Assembly: GCA_018267315.1 (NCBI GenBank)
Contig: JAFDYS010000009.1
Coordinates: forward strand, 39,553 to 103,552
Direction of reading: 5' to 3'
DNA: 64,000 nt
DNA from: Bacteroidota bacterium
Lineage (GTDB): Bacteria; Bacteroidota; Bacteroidia; Chitinophagales; UBA10324
Under the pieces are notes generated by a model. That model was not told the DNA's origin. It was given only the letters and a program-made list of their open reading frames with translations, and made no database searches. The position numbers and the translations under genes were made by a program. Each line of letters opens with the position of its first letter. The first letter of the stretch is position 1. Positions 16,787-27,640 of the stretch are shown here, in pieces.

Positions 16787-19078
16787 ATGAAGAAACTCAT
16801 CCTACCCCTCATTGCTATTTGTGTGGTTAGCTGCAGCGGAGTCATCGGGCGCTATCTGTATTTGAAAGAGCAACATCAGGCCGCCGTCAGTGTTTCCTAC
16901 AGCTCCAGCACCATGCCGGAGATTTACCATGAGATCGTGAAAAACTCTGATCCCTTCACGCTATATGGCCGCAACAACGAGATCGTGGCCATTTTAGAAC
17001 AGCGGCTCAAAAATGAGCCCGGCAATCTTCGACTGCAGTTCATCACAGGCATCCAAAATATTTTCAACGGCACCACGCAACGGGGTCTGGATCTGCTTTT
17101 GCCGCTCGAAAAAAATCAGGAGTTCCTGACGAATAAAAAACTGCTGGTCAAGAACGATAACGGCTGGTCGGTGGTTGATTCACTGGAAAACTTTCTGGCA
17201 CTCGCTTACCTGCGATTGGGGGAACAAACCAACTGTATAGATAATCACAACGGACAGTCCTGCGTGTTTCCTATCAGCGGAGCCGGCATTCATCAACACA
17301 AAGATCCGGTGCGGGAAGCCATCACGAGATACCTCGCTCTTATCCAAAAGAATCCGGATGATCACCTCTCGGTTTGGTTGCTCAATGTGGCCTGCCAGGC
17401 GTATGGCTCGGTGCCGCCTGAAGTACCTTCCTCGCTCATCATCCCTCAATCACGTTTGAATAATGAATGGGATTGCCCCCGCTTCAATGATATTGCCGTG
17501 GACCTGGGCATTGATAATCCGGGGTGGGCGGGCAGCGTGATCGCTGACGATTTTGACAACGACGGCTATCTCGACATCATGAGTTCCGGCACCCACCTCA
17601 ATACCCAAATCAGGTATTACCACAACAATGGCAACGGCACCTTCACGGATTACACAGAACGGGCTCACCTTACGGGCGTTTGGGAAGGGCTCGACATTTT
17701 CCCGGTGGATTACAACAACGATGGCTGGCTCGATTTCTTCCTTCCGCGCGGCGGCTGGAAATACAAGGCCGGCTTCCTTCCGCCATCCCTTATGCGCAAC
17801 AATGGCGACGGCACCTTCACCGATGTAACCATAGAAGCCGGGCTCATGAATTTTCATCCGTCGCAAACGGCCGAGTTTGCCGATGCCGATCTTGATGGCG
17901 ACATGGATTTATTTCTTGGTCATGAAATGGGAACGCAAAGCAATTTTTACCGCAACAACGGCGATGGCACATTCACTGACATTTCCGAAGAATCAGGAAT
18001 CAGTTTTAAAGGATACGTGAAAGGCGCCAACTGGGGCGATTACAATAATGACGGATTACCCGATTTGTACGTTTCACAATTCAAGAAACGTTGCATCCTG
18101 TTTCGCAACGACGGACTTGATGAACACGGTATGATCCATTTCACCGATGTAACCAAAGAAGCGGGCGTGCCCGGGCAGAAATCCAATTTCCCCTGCTGGT
18201 GGTTTGATTACAACAACGATGGCTGGCAGGATATTTATGTTTCCGCCTATCAACCCGGCTACACCATCAATTCATGCCGTGAGTTCATGGGACTGCCGAT
18301 GGACAGCAACCTGTTCCCGAAACTTTACCGCAACAATGGCGACGGCACGTTCACTGATGTGGCCAAGAAAATGCATCTCGGGTACGAAACGTTTACCATG
18401 GGCTGCAACTTCGGCGATCTCGACAATGACGGATGGCTTGACTTTTACCTCGGCATCGGCGCACCGGATTACAAAGCGATTTTTCCCAACCGCATGTTTC
18501 ACAACCACGGCGGGCAATTTTTTGAAGACTGCACCATCAGCGGCGGATTCGGCCAGTTGCAAAAAGGGCACGGCATCGCGTTCTGCGATCTTGATTACGA
18601 TGGGGATCAGGATGTGTATGCTGATTTCGGCGGCTTTTACTGGGGCGATATATTTGGAAATGCACTGTATGAAAATCCGGGATTCGGTAATAACTGGGTC
18701 AACATCCGGTTTGAAGGAGTGAAGAACAACCGGTACGGAGTGGACAATATCGTAAAACTCACGTTCACTGAAAACGGAACGCAGCGTACCACTTATTCAA
18801 AGATCGGTCATGGAGCCAGTTTTGGCGCCAACCCGCTGCGGCTGCAGGCCGGCGTGGGCAAAGCCACGGTAATTGATGAAGTGGATGTGTATTGGCCCGC
18901 TACGAAAACACACCAGGTTTTCAGGAATGTGCCTGTCGATCGCGTCTATTGGTGCCGCGAAGGCGCAACGGAACTTAATGAAATGCCAGTGCACCCGTTC
19001 CAATTTAAAACCATGGAGCGCCGTATGGCAGAAGGAGATACCACCAACATGAGCCACATGCATCACATGAACATGTAA
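16787..19078 (+). CDS. CRTAC1-family FG-GAP/VCBS repeat lipoprotein with ASPIC/UnbV domain
   Basis: A 763-residue surface or periplasmic lipoprotein. The ATG at 16787 gives MKKLILPLIAICVVSC, with the lipobox VVSC and lipid-carrying Cys16. An ATG nine codons earlier (16760) would spoil the signal peptide. Residues about 35-240 are helical and TPR-like (FTLYGRNNEIVAILEQRL...). A beta-propeller follows, built from at least seven FG-GAP calcium-binding motifs (DFDNDGYLD, DYNNDGWLD, DADLDGDMD, DYNNDGLPD, DYNNDGWQD, DLDNDGWLD, DLDYDGDQD). The C-terminal ASPIC/UnbV domain contains GVKNNRYGVD and the block around VYWPATKTHQVFRNV. No T9SS tail is present, so lipid anchoring replaces T9SS export. Function of such proteins is not established; binding of polymers or partner proteins is usual speculation. 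Confidence 0.88.
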   Translation: MKKLILPLIAICVVSCSGVIGRYLYLKEQHQAAVSVSYSSSTMPEIYHEIVKNSDPFTLYGRNNEIVAILEQRLKNEPGNLRLQFITGIQNIFNGTTQRGLDLLLPLEKNQEFLTNKKLLVKNDNGWSVVDSLENFLALAYLRLGEQTNCIDNHNGQSCVFPISGAGIHQHKDPVREAITRYLALIQKNPDDHLSVWLLNVACQAYGSVPPEVPSSLIIPQSRLNNEWDCPRFNDIAVDLGIDNPGWAGSVIADDFDNDGYLDIMSSGTHLNTQIRYYHNNGNGTFTDYTERAHLTGVWEGLDIFPVDYNNDGWLDFFLPRGGWKYKAGFLPPSLMRNNGDGTFTDVTIEAGLMNFHPSQTAEFADADLDGDMDLFLGHEMGTQSNFYRNNGDGTFTDISEESGISFKGYVKGANWGDYNNDGLPDLYVSQFKKRCILFRNDGLDEHGMIHFTDVTKEAGVPGQKSNFPCWWFDYNNDGWQDIYVSAYQPGYTINSCREFMGLPMDSNLFPKLYRNNGDGTFTDVAKKMHLGYETFTMGCNFGDLDNDGWLDFYLGIGAPDYKAIFPNRMFHNHGGQFFEDCTISGGFGQLQKGHGIAFCDLDYDGDQDVYADFGGFYWGDIFGNALYENPGFGNNWVNIRFEGVKNNRYGVDNIVKLTFTENGTQRTTYSKIGHGASFGANPLRLQAGVGKATVIDEVDVYWPATKTHQVFRNVPVDRVYWCREGATELNEMPVHPFQFKTMERRMAEGDTTNMSHMHHMNM

Positions 19079-19101
19079 AAAAAGTACGGCTATTTTCAAA
19101 C

Positions 19102-19135
19102 CGGCTGTTGCAATCATGCGGCAGCCGTTTTTTTT
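19102..19135 (+). terminator. Rho-independent terminator after the CRTAC1-like gene
   Basis: CGGCTGTTGC pairs with GCGGCAGCCG (two G-U pairs) around AATCAT and is followed by eight T residues. It separates the lipoprotein gene from uvrA. Confidence 0.85.
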
Positions 19136-19199
19136 ACAGGGAAACTTTTAAACCTCCCTTCACCCTGCTATGTTAATGTGGTAACTTCGCCCACTTTTC

Positions 19200-22166
19200 A
19201 TGGCCAAAAACTCCTCTTCGAAAGCTCACTCCGCCGCGGAAGAAAATGTGATTCCAGAAATTGCCGAGCAGGAAACGGAATTTCTTGAAGTGTACGGCGC
19301 CCGGGTGCACAACCTCAAGAACATTGATGTAAAAATTCCGCGGAACAAGCTGGTGGTGATCACCGGCATCAGCGGCAGCGGGAAATCTTCCCTCGCTTTC
19401 GACACCATCTACGCCGAAGGGCAACGCCGCTACATGGAAAGCATGAGTTCTTATGCACGCCAATTCGTCGGCGACTTCGAACGGCCGGATGTAGATAAGA
19501 TCACCGGCCTCAGCCCGGTAATCTCCATTGAGCAAAAAACCGTGAACAAGAATCCGCGTTCCACGGTGGGAACCATCACCGAGATCTATGACTTCATGCG
19601 GTTGCTCTATGCACGCACCGCGGAAGCTTATTCGTATGAGAGCGGCGAAAAGATGGTTCGTTACACCGAAGACCAGATCTTCGATCACGTCAAAGAAAAT
19701 TTCAAAGACGAAAAAATTGCGCTCCTTGCTCCACTGGTGCGCGGAAGAAAAGGCCACTACCGCGAGTTGTTTGAACAGGTGCGCAAGCAGGGTTACCTGA
19801 AGGTGAGAGTGGATGGCGAAATCAAAGAACTGAAAGAGAAAATGCAGGTGGACCGCTACAGCATTCACGATATTGAACTGATCGTGGACCGGGTGGAAGT
19901 GAATGAGAAGTCGCATGACCGCCTGAAGAAATCGCTGCAGCTTTCCCTGAGACTCGGCAAGGGATCGGTGATGATCATGATCGCTGACGAACCCGGGAAG
20001 GTGTACAACTTCAGCAAGCAACTGATGGATCCGGCCTCGGGAATCTCTTACGAAGAACCGTCGCCCAATACGTTTTCATTCAACTCTCCCTATGGCGCCT
20101 GCCCGCATTGCAAGGGACTGGGTTTTGTGTATGAGGTGAAGAAGGAAGTGATCATTCCGGATGAATCGAAAAGCATCAACGACGGCGGCATTCTTCCGCT
20201 GGGCGAAGTGAGAGACAACTTCGTGTATCAGCAGATTCGCTCACTCGCCACCAAATACAAATTCACGCTGGCTACACCGGTCAAAAAAATTCCGAGAGAG
20301 GCGCTGAACATGATACTCTATGGCTCGAAGGAAGAGAAGGTGGACATCGCCATGAATTTTGATGAAGAGGAAAACTTCAACTACTACACCACTTTCGAAG
20401 GCATCATCCCGATGATCTATCGCTGGTACCGCGATACCTCATCGGACAACCTGCGCAAGTGGGCCGAAGAATTCATGGAATCCATCACCTGCCCGGAATG
20501 CCATGGCACGCGGCTGAAAAAAGAATCGCTCTTCTTCAAGCTCGATGAAAAAAATATTGCCGAACTGGCCGAGATGAGCATTGCGGAACTGCAACTTTGG
20601 TTTGACGACATTGAAACCCGGCTGAATGAAAAACAGATTCAGATCGGTAAAGAAGTGCTGAAGGAAATTCGTGCGCGCATCGGGTTTCTCATGGATGTGG
20701 GATTGGAATACCTTACGCTCAACCGTCCGTCGCGGTCACTTTCAGGCGGAGAATCACAACGCATTCGCCTCGCCACGCAAATCGGCTCACAGCTCGTCGG
20801 CATCACCTACATCCTCGATGAGCCAAGCATCGGGCTTCACCAGCGCGACAACCAGCGGCTGATTCACGCACTCAGGGAACTCACCGAAGTGGGCAACTCG
20901 GTGCTCGTGGTGGAACACGATAAAGAAATCATGCTCTCCGCCGATCACATTCTCGATCTCGGCCCGGGCGCCGGTGAACACGGAGGCAGCGTGGTAACGG
21001 AAATTGATCCGGAAAAAATGAATGGGAACAGTACGGTACCTGAACCTGCTGATGAGTTGCGTACACAAATGCTCCGGCGGGCACGGCATGACCGCACACA
21101 TTCCACCACCATTGACTACCTCACGGGAAAAAGAGAAATAGCGATTCCGAAAGAACGGAGAAAAGGCAACCGTGAATTTCTTGAACTGAAAGGATGCACC
21201 GGCCGCAACCTCAGAAATTTGGATGTGAAATTTCCGCTGGGTAAACTCATCTGCATCACCGGCGTTTCAGGCAGCGGCAAATCATCGCTCATCACCGAAA
21301 CACTTTACCCGATTCTCAACAAGCATTTCTTCTCTTCACGCAAGAAAGCGCTGCCCTACAAATCAGTGGATGGGTTGAAGCACCTCGACAAAGTGATCGA
21401 GATTGATCAGTCACCCATCGGCCGCACACCACGCAGCAACCCCGCCACCTACATCAGCGTGTTTACTGACATTCGCGATTTGTTTGCACAACTTCCCGAA
21501 TCAAAAATCCGCGGCTACAAGCAGGGGCGGTTTTCATTCAACGTGAAAGGTGGACGCTGTGAAGAGTGCCAGGGCGGCGGCATGAAACTGATCGAGATGA
21601 ATTTTCTGCCCGATGTGTATGTGGAATGCGAGAAGTGCATGGGCAAGCGCTACAACCGCGAAACACTCGAAGTGCGTTACAAGGGAAAATCCATCAGCGA
21701 CGTGCTGGAGATGACGGTGGATGAAGCCGTCACGTTTTTCGAGCCGTTGCCGAAAATCTACCGCAAGATCAAAACCATGCAGGATGTGGGGCTCGGTTAC
21801 ATACGGCTCGGGCAGCAGGCCACCACCTTAAGCGGCGGCGAAGCGCAGCGCGTGAAACTATCCACGGAACTTTCAAAGAAGGACACGGGAAAAACCTTTT
21901 ACATCCTTGATGAACCCACCACGGGTTTGCACTTCGAAGACATCCGCGTGCTCATGGAAGTGCTGAACAAACTCGTCGACCGGGGTAACACCGTTTTGAT
22001 TATCGAACACAACATGGATGTGATCAAACTCGCCGATCACATCATTGACCTTGGGCCGGAAGGCGGCAACGGCGGCGGCGGCATCGTGGCCGAGGGTACG
22101 CCGGAAGAGGTGGCAAACAATGAGAGGAGTTACACCGGGAAATTTTTGAAGGCGGAGCTGAAGTGA
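19200..22166 (+). CDS. uvrA: Excinuclease ABC subunit A
   Basis: UvrA, 988 residues, the damage-recognition ATPase of nucleotide excision repair; it dimerises, loads UvrB onto lesions and then leaves. Two ABC-type ATPase modules are complete. Walker A motifs GISGSGKSS (residues 56-64) and GVSGSGKSS, signature motifs LSGGESQR and LSGGEAQR, and Walker B segments ending in LDEPS and LDEPTTGLH are all visible. Zinc-binding cysteine pairs occur as [18 protein letters not shown] and CEECQGGGM ... CEKCMGKRY. The length is slightly above the classic 940, as is common in Bacteroidota, where an extra loop sits after the first ATPase half. It stands alone, with a terminator upstream. Confidence 0.98.
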   Translation: MAKNSSSKAHSAAEENVIPEIAEQETEFLEVYGARVHNLKNIDVKIPRNKLVVITGISGSGKSSLAFDTIYAEGQRRYMESMSSYARQFVGDFERPDVDKITGLSPVISIEQKTVNKNPRSTVGTITEIYDFMRLLYARTAEAYSYESGEKMVRYTEDQIFDHVKENFKDEKIALLAPLVRGRKGHYRELFEQVRKQGYLKVRVDGEIKELKEKMQVDRYSIHDIELIVDRVEVNEKSHDRLKKSLQLSLRLGKGSVMIMIADEPGKVYNFSKQLMDPASGISYEEPSPNTFSFNSPYGACPHCKGLGFVYEVKKEVIIPDESKSINDGGILPLGEVRDNFVYQQIRSLATKYKFTLATPVKKIPREALNMILYGSKEEKVDIAMNFDEEENFNYYTTFEGIIPMIYRWYRDTSSDNLRKWAEEFMESITCPECHGTRLKKESLFFKLDEKNIAELAEMSIAELQLWFDDIETRLNEKQIQIGKEVLKEIRARIGFLMDVGLEYLTLNRPSRSLSGGESQRIRLATQIGSQLVGITYILDEPSIGLHQRDNQRLIHALRELTEVGNSVLVVEHDKEIMLSADHILDLGPGAGEHGGSVVTEIDPEKMNGNSTVPEPADELRTQMLRRARHDRTHSTTIDYLTGKREIAIPKERRKGNREFLELKGCTGRNLRNLDVKFPLGKLICITGVSGSGKSSLITETLYPILNKHFFSSRKKALPYKSVDGLKHLDKVIEIDQSPIGRTPRSNPATYISVFTDIRDLFAQLPESKIRGYKQGRFSFNVKGGRCEECQGGGMKLIEMNFLPDVYVECEKCMGKRYNRETLEVRYKGKSISDVLEMTVDEAVTFFEPLPKIYRKIKTMQDVGLGYIRLGQQATTLSGGEAQRVKLSTELSKKDTGKTFYILDEPTTGLHFEDIRVLMEVLNKLVDRGNTVLIIEHNMDVIKLADHIIDLGPEGGNGGGGIVAEGTPEEVANNERSYTGKFLKAELK

Positions 22167-22232
22167 GAAACTGATTCATGCAGCACGTGATTGGCCCACC
22201 TATTTTCCTTAGTTTTCGGAAAATAAAACGTC

Positions 22233-22484
22233 ATGAACTTCCTCTACTTCATTCTCGTCGGAGCCATTGCCGGGTGGCTGGCCGGTAAAATCATGAAAGG
22301 TTCCGGTTTCGGCCTTTTGGGAAATATTGTAATCGGAATCATTGGCGGAGTAGTCGGCGGCTGGCTCTTCACGCTGGTTGGATTAAGCAGCACCGGCGGC
22401 CTCATCGGATCGATCATCGTCGCACTCGTTGGCGCGGTTTTTCTGATCTGGGTAATTGGAATGATCGCGGGAAAGAAAAGCTGA
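22233..22484 (+). CDS. GlsB/YeaQ/YmgE family stress-response membrane protein
   Basis: An 83-residue, very hydrophobic inner-membrane protein with three short glycine-rich spans, of the GlsB/YeaQ/YmgE (transglycosylase-associated) family. Typical features are the start MNFLYFILVGAIAGWLAGK, the glycine-rich GLLGNIVIGIIGGVVGGWL and the final span ending in GMIAGKKS. Family members are induced by general or envelope stress, but their activity is unknown. It is 66 bases after uvrA on the same strand and is followed by a strong bidirectional terminator. Cotranscription with uvrA is possible. Confidence 0.93.
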   Translation: MNFLYFILVGAIAGWLAGKIMKGSGFGLLGNIVIGIIGGVVGGWLFTLVGLSSTGGLIGSIIVALVGAVFLIWVIGMIAGKKS

Positions 22485-22493
22485 CGCAAACAA

Positions 22494-22523
22494 AAAAGCC
22501 GGCATACACCGGCTTTTGTTTTT
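22494..22523. terminator. Bidirectional terminator between two convergent genes
   Basis: AAAAGCCGG pairs with CCGGCTTTT around CATACA. There is a T-rich tail on the plus strand (TTTTGTTTTT) and a run of six T on the minus strand. It serves both the YeaQ-like gene and the convergent T9SS gene ending at 22539. Confidence 0.88.
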
Positions 22524-22538
22524 CCGTGTTGATTGTTT

Positions 22539-24962
22539 TTACTGCACCACCAGTTTTTTCACATCGAGAATCACATCTTCATCCGACAGGAGTTTGATGA
22601 AATAGATTCCTTTCGAAAATGAGGAAACATCCATGATGATCTTGTCTCCATCCAATACTCGTTCCGCAACTTTTCTTCCCTGCTGATCATACATCACCAT
22701 CTTTGCATGAATAAGATTCGAAAGCTGAACGTACGTATTGCCGGCGGACGGGTTCGGGAAAATTTCAAATAGGGATCCACTGAACAACGGTGTAATTCCT
22801 ACCCCCACCACTTCAAGCGATTCCGATGCAGCCGAGCATCCGAAGCTTGAGGTGACCACCACATAATAAGTTCCGTTTTGCGTAGCCACATAGATTTGAT
22901 CCGTGGCACCGGGTATGAGTTCTCCATTGTAATACCATTGATTCCCCGCCGGAGAACTGGAGTAGAGTGTATCGTTTGACTGTGTGATGGTAGGTGACGG
23001 TGCGGGATGCACGTCAATGCCGAGCACCGCTTCACCGCCATCGCCGCATCCGTTACTTGCAAACACCGTAATGTTTCCGCTGCCGGTGGCCATCAAAACC
23101 ATGATTGAAGTATCCCCCTGACCGGAGATAATAACGCAACCATTTGGAACGCTCCAGTTGTATGATTCGCCGTAAAGCACATTGTTGATGTTGAACGATG
23201 CCGTATCGCCGCTGCACCATTCCGTGCTTCCAAAAATATCTGATGGTGTGAGCGGCAAAGAATTGATCGCAACGGGAAATGAAACTGTGTTTCCGTTTCC
23301 GCATTCGCTGCTGACGGCAGTCACCGAAACATTTCCTTGCACCACGCCAAATTGAACTTCAATGGAAGCGGTGCCTTGTCCCGAGAGGATGGTTGCATCA
23401 TTCGGTACCGTCCATTCGTACGAATCAGCATTGGCAACTTCTGTGGTCAGGTAGCTTCCGTTGCTTCCTTCGCAAACTACTACATCACCGCTAATCGCGG
23501 CCGTTTGAGGAAGCGGATGCACGGTTACGCTTAACGATGCTGTGATGCCTGCTCCGCAATCGTTACCTGCCGGAGTCACGCTCACATCACCGGAAAATGC
23601 GCCGAACATAATCGTGATCGAAGTATCTCCTTGTCCTGAGAGAATGGTGGCCCCTTCGGGAACGATCCATTCATAATTGCTCACCCCGTCAATGGATGCC
23701 GTGCTATAGGATAGCTGAGAATTTTCGCAAGCCGCTTCCGCACCGGTGATGGCCGCTGCCTGGGGCGCCGAGTTCACCGTAACCGCTAGTGAAGTGGCCG
23801 GGCCGCTTCCGCAATTAACACTCACACCGGCGACGCTTACCTCACCCGAAGCGCTACCGAACTGAATCACCACCGAGGTATCACCTTGTCCGGAAAGAAT
23901 CGTGGCTCCCACCGGTGCCAGCCAACTGTAACTGTCAGCGCCGGCCACGGCATTAATCGTGTAGGTGGCCTCCGTTGCTGAACAAACCACCTGGCTGCCG
24001 CTAATCGCGCCGGGGCTCTCCGGAATCACGCAGGTGTACACCGCGCTGTAAATATTTCCATCGAGGTCACCGGTGTATCCTTTGGCAGCATTCGGAAAGC
24101 ACACGCTGAAAAGCCCGCTGTTGCCCACCAGCTCGGAGCTCCAGTTGGTTCCGTAGTCCAACGTAGAAAGCACATTTCCGAAATCATCCGCAAATACAAT
24201 GGAAGCGGATGATCTTACGGCGGCGCTGCGCACCACCGCTTCAGGCACGTTGCCTGAATAAACAGTATCCCATGTGGCACCGCCATCGGTTGTCTTAATA
24301 ATAGTTTGCAGGTTGCCTCCGGCATAGACTGTGTCCTGATCCACTACGGCAAGGGCCAGCATGCCCAGCGTATCACTGCTGTAAACCTGTTGCCACGATG
24401 CACCACCGTCTGTGGTTTTGAAAATGTATCCGTGTTCAAACCCGCCATTTGCACAAACGAGGTAGCCGTTCATTTCATCCGCCATTCCGATTTGAATCAC
24501 ATCGGCATCGGAGATTCCCAGGGAGGTGGATGCCCATGCATTGCCATAGTTGGTGCTCTTATACACCATGCCACTAGGCCCGGCCAAAAAACCGGTTGAA
24601 GCATTCACAAATTCCACTGCTCTGAAATACGTGGATCCATCATTGTAAATGGCAGACCAGCTGTTGCCTCCGTTAGTTGTTTTGAAAACCTGACCATATT
24701 GGCCGCACACAAATCCCGTGTCGTTATCAATAAACAGTACGCCGCGCATCAATCCTGTGCCCGGCGCCTGCAGATCCCAATTGACACCTCCATCCAGCGT
24801 TTTGGAGATCGCACCGTTTGAGCCGACAGCAAATCCGGTATCCGCATTTAAAAAATACATTCCCCGCACTGTTCCGAAGAAGGCATTGCCGGTATAATTC
24901 CATTGAGCGTATGAGTTGTACGAAAGGAAAATGAGGGAGAATAGTGTAATGATTTTTTTCAT
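22539..24962 (-). CDS. Secreted Ycf48-like propeller and Ig/PKD-repeat protein with T9SS type A sorting domain
   Basis: An 807-residue secreted protein. It opens with a signal peptide (MKKIITLFSLIFLSYNSYAQ). Residues about 20-310 form a Ycf48/BNR-like propeller, with repeated blades of the pattern TGFAVGSNGAISKTLDGGVNWD, FLAGPSGMVYKSTNYGNAW and YAGGNLQTIIKTTDGGATWD (each shown in part). Four similar modules of about 78 residues follow, each with a conserved Cys, SYxWxVP, ILSGQGDTS and a second Cys. These are PKD/Ig-like stalk modules. A further short beta module and a T9SS type A tail (IFPNPSAGNTYVQL, YDQQGRKVAERV) end the protein. Cell-surface adhesion or polymer binding is likely, but no specific ligand can be named. 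Confidence 0.88.
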   Translation of the reverse strand: MKKIITLFSLIFLSYNSYAQWNYTGNAFFGTVRGMYFLNADTGFAVGSNGAISKTLDGGVNWDLQAPGTGLMRGVLFIDNDTGFVCGQYGQVFKTTNGGNSWSAIYNDGSTYFRAVEFVNASTGFLAGPSGMVYKSTNYGNAWASTSLGISDADVIQIGMADEMNGYLVCANGGFEHGYIFKTTDGGASWQQVYSSDTLGMLALAVVDQDTVYAGGNLQTIIKTTDGGATWDTVYSGNVPEAVVRSAAVRSSASIVFADDFGNVLSTLDYGTNWSSELVGNSGLFSVCFPNAAKGYTGDLDGNIYSAVYTCVIPESPGAISGSQVVCSATEATYTINAVAGADSYSWLAPVGATILSGQGDTSVVIQFGSASGEVSVAGVSVNCGSGPATSLAVTVNSAPQAAAITGAEAACENSQLSYSTASIDGVSNYEWIVPEGATILSGQGDTSITIMFGAFSGDVSVTPAGNDCGAGITASLSVTVHPLPQTAAISGDVVVCEGSNGSYLTTEVANADSYEWTVPNDATILSGQGTASIEVQFGVVQGNVSVTAVSSECGNGNTVSFPVAINSLPLTPSDIFGSTEWCSGDTASFNINNVLYGESYNWSVPNGCVIISGQGDTSIMVLMATGSGNITVFASNGCGDGGEAVLGIDVHPAPSPTITQSNDTLYSSSPAGNQWYYNGELIPGATDQIYVATQNGTYYVVVTSSFGCSAASESLEVVGVGITPLFSGSLFEIFPNPSAGNTYVQLSNLIHAKMVMYDQQGRKVAERVLDGDKIIMDVSSFSKGIYFIKLLSDEDVILDVKKLVVQ

Positions 24963-25121
24963 CAGTCGAAAGAATTTGGTAACAGAAGCAAACAGTTAAT
25001 ACAGGTGTTCTTCAATATAATATATGCCGGTGGTAACAATAAAATCAATTCTGGATCATGAAGTTTCCAAAGGTAATGCATTGAAAAATATTGCTGAATT
25101 TACGGGAGAATTTTTCCACCC

Positions 25122-25643
25122 ATGCCGCGACTGTTTTTTGCGCTTCCCGTGCCGGAAGAATGCAAGCGCAAACTTGTTTCCGGTTTTCCGCAGAAAAAAT
25201 CTCACGGCGTCAGGATGGTTCCGGAGGTGAATCTTCATATCACTCTCCATTTTCTGGGTGACACCAAAGAAGATCAGGTAAAAGATATCATCCGGCAGTT
25301 GCAGACAGTGGCATCGGATTATGGTTCATTTGAAATGAAGTTCGCCGGGCTGAAAACCATTTTGAAAGAAAGGAAACCCGTAATGATTTGGGCGCAGTTT
25401 GAAGAGAATGCCGCTTTTGAGCAGTTGAGTATTGCTTTGAGAAAATGTTTTCCCCCTGATGAAAAGCGGAAGCCGAATCCCCATCTCACGCTGGCAAGAA
25501 TCAAGCAACTGAAGCAACTTCCGTTTGAACTTCCGGAAGTAAAACCCTTTTCTTTTACGGTCGCAACGGTGGAACTATGGGAATCCAAACTCGGCAGCGA
25601 AGGAGCCACTTACTCATTGATCGAAAGACAGAAGTTGAAGTGA
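25122..25643 (+). CDS. thpR: RNA 2',3'-cyclic phosphodiesterase
   Basis: ThpR (2H phosphoesterase, LigT family), 173 residues, which opens 2',3'-cyclic phosphate ends on RNA. Both catalytic HxT motifs are present: HIT at residues 39-41 and HLT at 121-123, with the usual context NLHITLHFLG and NPHLTLARI. The N-terminal MPRLFFALPVPE also fits the family. Length is normal. It lies 48 bases upstream of kbl on the same strand and may be cotranscribed with it, with no obvious functional link. Confidence 0.95.
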   Translation: MPRLFFALPVPEECKRKLVSGFPQKKSHGVRMVPEVNLHITLHFLGDTKEDQVKDIIRQLQTVASDYGSFEMKFAGLKTILKERKPVMIWAQFEENAAFEQLSIALRKCFPPDEKRKPNPHLTLARIKQLKQLPFELPEVKPFSFTVATVELWESKLGSEGATYSLIERQKLK

Positions 25644-25691
25644 TCGCTATCTTCACGGAGAATTTCTTCTCTCTTTCATAAAAACTCAGTC

Positions 25692-26891
25692 ATGTACACC
25701 ATTCAGGATCGCCTCAGCAAGGAATTATCAGAAATTGAATCATCCGGACTCTTTAAGAAAGAACGCATCATCACCTCAGAACAAGGCGCTGAAATCACCG
25801 TGGGCGGAAAAACCGTTTTGAATTTCTGCGCCAACAATTACCTCGGGCTGAGTTCACATCCTAAAGTGATTGAAGCAGCGAAGAAAGCCATTGACACGCA
25901 TGGCTACGGCATGAGCAGCGTGCGTTTCATCTGCGGCACGCAGGACATTCATAAAACACTCGAAGAAAAGATTTCTCACTTCCTCGGAATGGAGGACACC
26001 ATTCTCTACGTAGCAGCCTTCGATGCGAACGGTGGTGTTTTTGAACCGCTCTTCGGTGAACAGGATGCCCTCATCAGCGATGAGCTCAACCATGCTTCCA
26101 TCATTGACGGCATCCGGTTGTGTAAAGCGCAGCGATTCCGTTACAAGCATAATGATATGGGCGATCTCGAAGAGCAACTTAAGGCCTCGCAGGGAACACG
26201 TAGCCGCATGATTGTGACCGACGGCGTTTTTTCCATGGACGGAACCATTGCCAAACTGAATGAGATCGTTGTTCTGGCGGAAAAATATCAGGCGATGATT
26301 CTGGTGGATGATTCACATGCCAGTGGATTCATGGGCAAGACGGGCCGCGGCACGCATGAGTTCAGAAACGTGATGGGAAAAATTGACATCATCACCTCCA
26401 CACTTGGCAAAGCACTCGGCGGCGCCTGCGGCGGATTCACATCAGGCAAAAAAGAAATCATTGATATGCTGCGCCAGCGATCACGTCCATACCTGTTTTC
26501 GAATTCGGTTCCGCCTCCCATTGTAGGAGCCGCCATTGCCGTATTCGACATGCTGAGCGAAACCACCACGCTTCGTGATAAGCTGGAATCGAACACAAAA
26601 TATTTCAGGGCGAAAATGACGGAAGCGGGGTTTGACATCAAGCCCGGCGAACATCCGATTGTTCCCATCATGCTGTATGATGCCGTGGTGGCCCAAAAGA
26701 TGGCGGCCGCATTACTCGAGGAAGGAATTTATGTGATCGGTTTTTTCTACCCCGTGGTGCCGAAGGGGCTGGCACGCATCCGGGTGCAGATTTCGGCCGC
26801 GCACGACCCGCATCATCTTGATCAGGCCATTGCAGCGTTCACTAAAATCGGAAGAGCATTGGGCGTGCTGAAAAACACGGCGGCTCAGTGA
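25692..26891 (+). CDS. kbl: Glycine C-acetyltransferase (2-amino-3-ketobutyrate CoA ligase)
   Basis: Kbl, 399 residues, a pyridoxal-phosphate enzyme of the alpha-oxoamine synthase family. It interconverts 2-amino-3-ketobutyrate plus CoA with glycine and acetyl-CoA in threonine breakdown. Visible signatures are [14 protein letters not shown] near the N-terminus, [27 protein letters not shown] with the PLP-contacting Asp, and [13 protein letters not shown] with the PLP-binding Lys240. Length matches the E. coli enzyme. The usual partner threonine dehydrogenase (tdh) is not in the window. The last 7 bases overlap the convergent gcvH gene, which is notable because both act on glycine. Confidence 0.96.
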   Translation: MYTIQDRLSKELSEIESSGLFKKERIITSEQGAEITVGGKTVLNFCANNYLGLSSHPKVIEAAKKAIDTHGYGMSSVRFICGTQDIHKTLEEKISHFLGMEDTILYVAAFDANGGVFEPLFGEQDALISDELNHASIIDGIRLCKAQRFRYKHNDMGDLEEQLKASQGTRSRMIVTDGVFSMDGTIAKLNEIVVLAEKYQAMILVDDSHASGFMGKTGRGTHEFRNVMGKIDIITSTLGKALGGACGGFTSGKKEIIDMLRQRSRPYLFSNSVPPPIVGAAIAVFDMLSETTTLRDKLESNTKYFRAKMTEAGFDIKPGEHPIVPIMLYDAVVAQKMAAALLEEGIYVIGFFYPVVPKGLARIRVQISAAHDPHHLDQAIAAFTKIGRALGVLKNTAAQ

Positions 26892-27265
26892 CCCACCATT
26901 TGGCCGTAGGCCGCCGCATCCATCAACTCATTCAGCTCAGCGGGATTGTCAACAGAAATTTTCACCATCCATCCATCGCCATACGGATCCTTGTTTACTG
27001 ATTCGGGCTGATCATTGAGAGCGCCGTTGATCTCCAGAATTTTTCCCGACACCGGGAGCAGCAGATCTGACACCGTTTTGACCGCTTCTACCGTGCCGAA
27101 CACTTCATCCTTCTTCAGCGACTGGTTGAGCGTGGGTATATCCACGTAAACAATATCTCCGAGTTCGCTCTGCGCAAAATCAGTGATGCCCACATAGGCC
27201 GTGTTGCCTTCGGCGCGGATCCACTCGTGATCCTTCGTGTATTTGATGTTGTCGGGAAAATTCAT
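26885..27265 (-). CDS. gcvH: Glycine cleavage system H protein
   Basis: GcvH, 126 residues, the lipoyl carrier that shuttles the aminomethyl group among the P, T and L proteins of the glycine cleavage complex. The lipoylation site is Lys63 in [17 protein letters not shown] near the N-terminus and [17 protein letters not shown] are also canonical. The ATG at 27265 (MNFPDNIKY) is chosen: the open frame reaches 40 codons further upstream but overlaps the next gene and lacks homology features. It converges on kbl with a 7-base overlap. A small membrane-protein gene lies 49 bases upstream on the same strand. Confidence 0.96.
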   Translation of the reverse strand: MNFPDNIKYTKDHEWIRAEGNTAYVGITDFAQSELGDIVYVDIPTLNQSLKKDEVFGTVEAVKTVSDLLLPVSGKILEINGALNDQPESVNKDPYGDGWMVKISVDNPAELNELMDAAAYGQMVGH

Positions 27266-27314
27266 GGGTGAAAAATTTCGCCAAAAGTAACCGAAAAATG
27301 TGCTGAATAAAATG

Positions 27315-27515
27315 TCAATGCTCCTGCCCGGCAGCAGCAGGCGGCTCTTTTGATTCTCTGCCGGAAGAAAGGATAAACCGGGCAACCACCATGCTGATTA
27401 TTCCGATTCCCAATCCCAGCAGAATGCCCGCGGGATAATTACGCCATGCATAACCGGCTATGATACCTGCTGCAACAACGATGAGGAACAGGATCAGCGG
27501 AATTCTTCGCTTCAT
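27315..27515 (-). CDS. Small two-span membrane protein, hypothetical
   Basis: A 66-residue protein with two hydrophobic spans (about residues 5-23 and 28-50), a positively charged start (MKRRIPL) and a hydrophilic tail ending [11 protein letters not shown] do not recognise a family. It starts at a proper ATG and lies 49 bases upstream of gcvH on the same strand, so it may share its transcript. It is supported mainly by the clean membrane-protein composition and tight spacing. Confidence 0.65.
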   Translation of the reverse strand: MKRRIPLILFLIVVAAGIIAGYAWRNYPAGILLGLGIGIISMVVARFILSSGRESKEPPAAAGQEH

Positions 27516-27640
27516 GCTTTAAAGGTCGCTGATTGAATTGAATCTGATATGCATGAAAAACAAAAATCTGCATTCACTCAGTCCGCAAAAGGTATTTCAA
27601 TTTTACAGAGTCAATTTCCGACTTCTCAAAATTTATTGCC

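Noticed and set aside
19173..20021. A 282-codon minus-strand open frame opposite the start of uvrA
   Set aside because: It is antisense to the conserved UvrA ATPase domain and has no recognisable features of its own.
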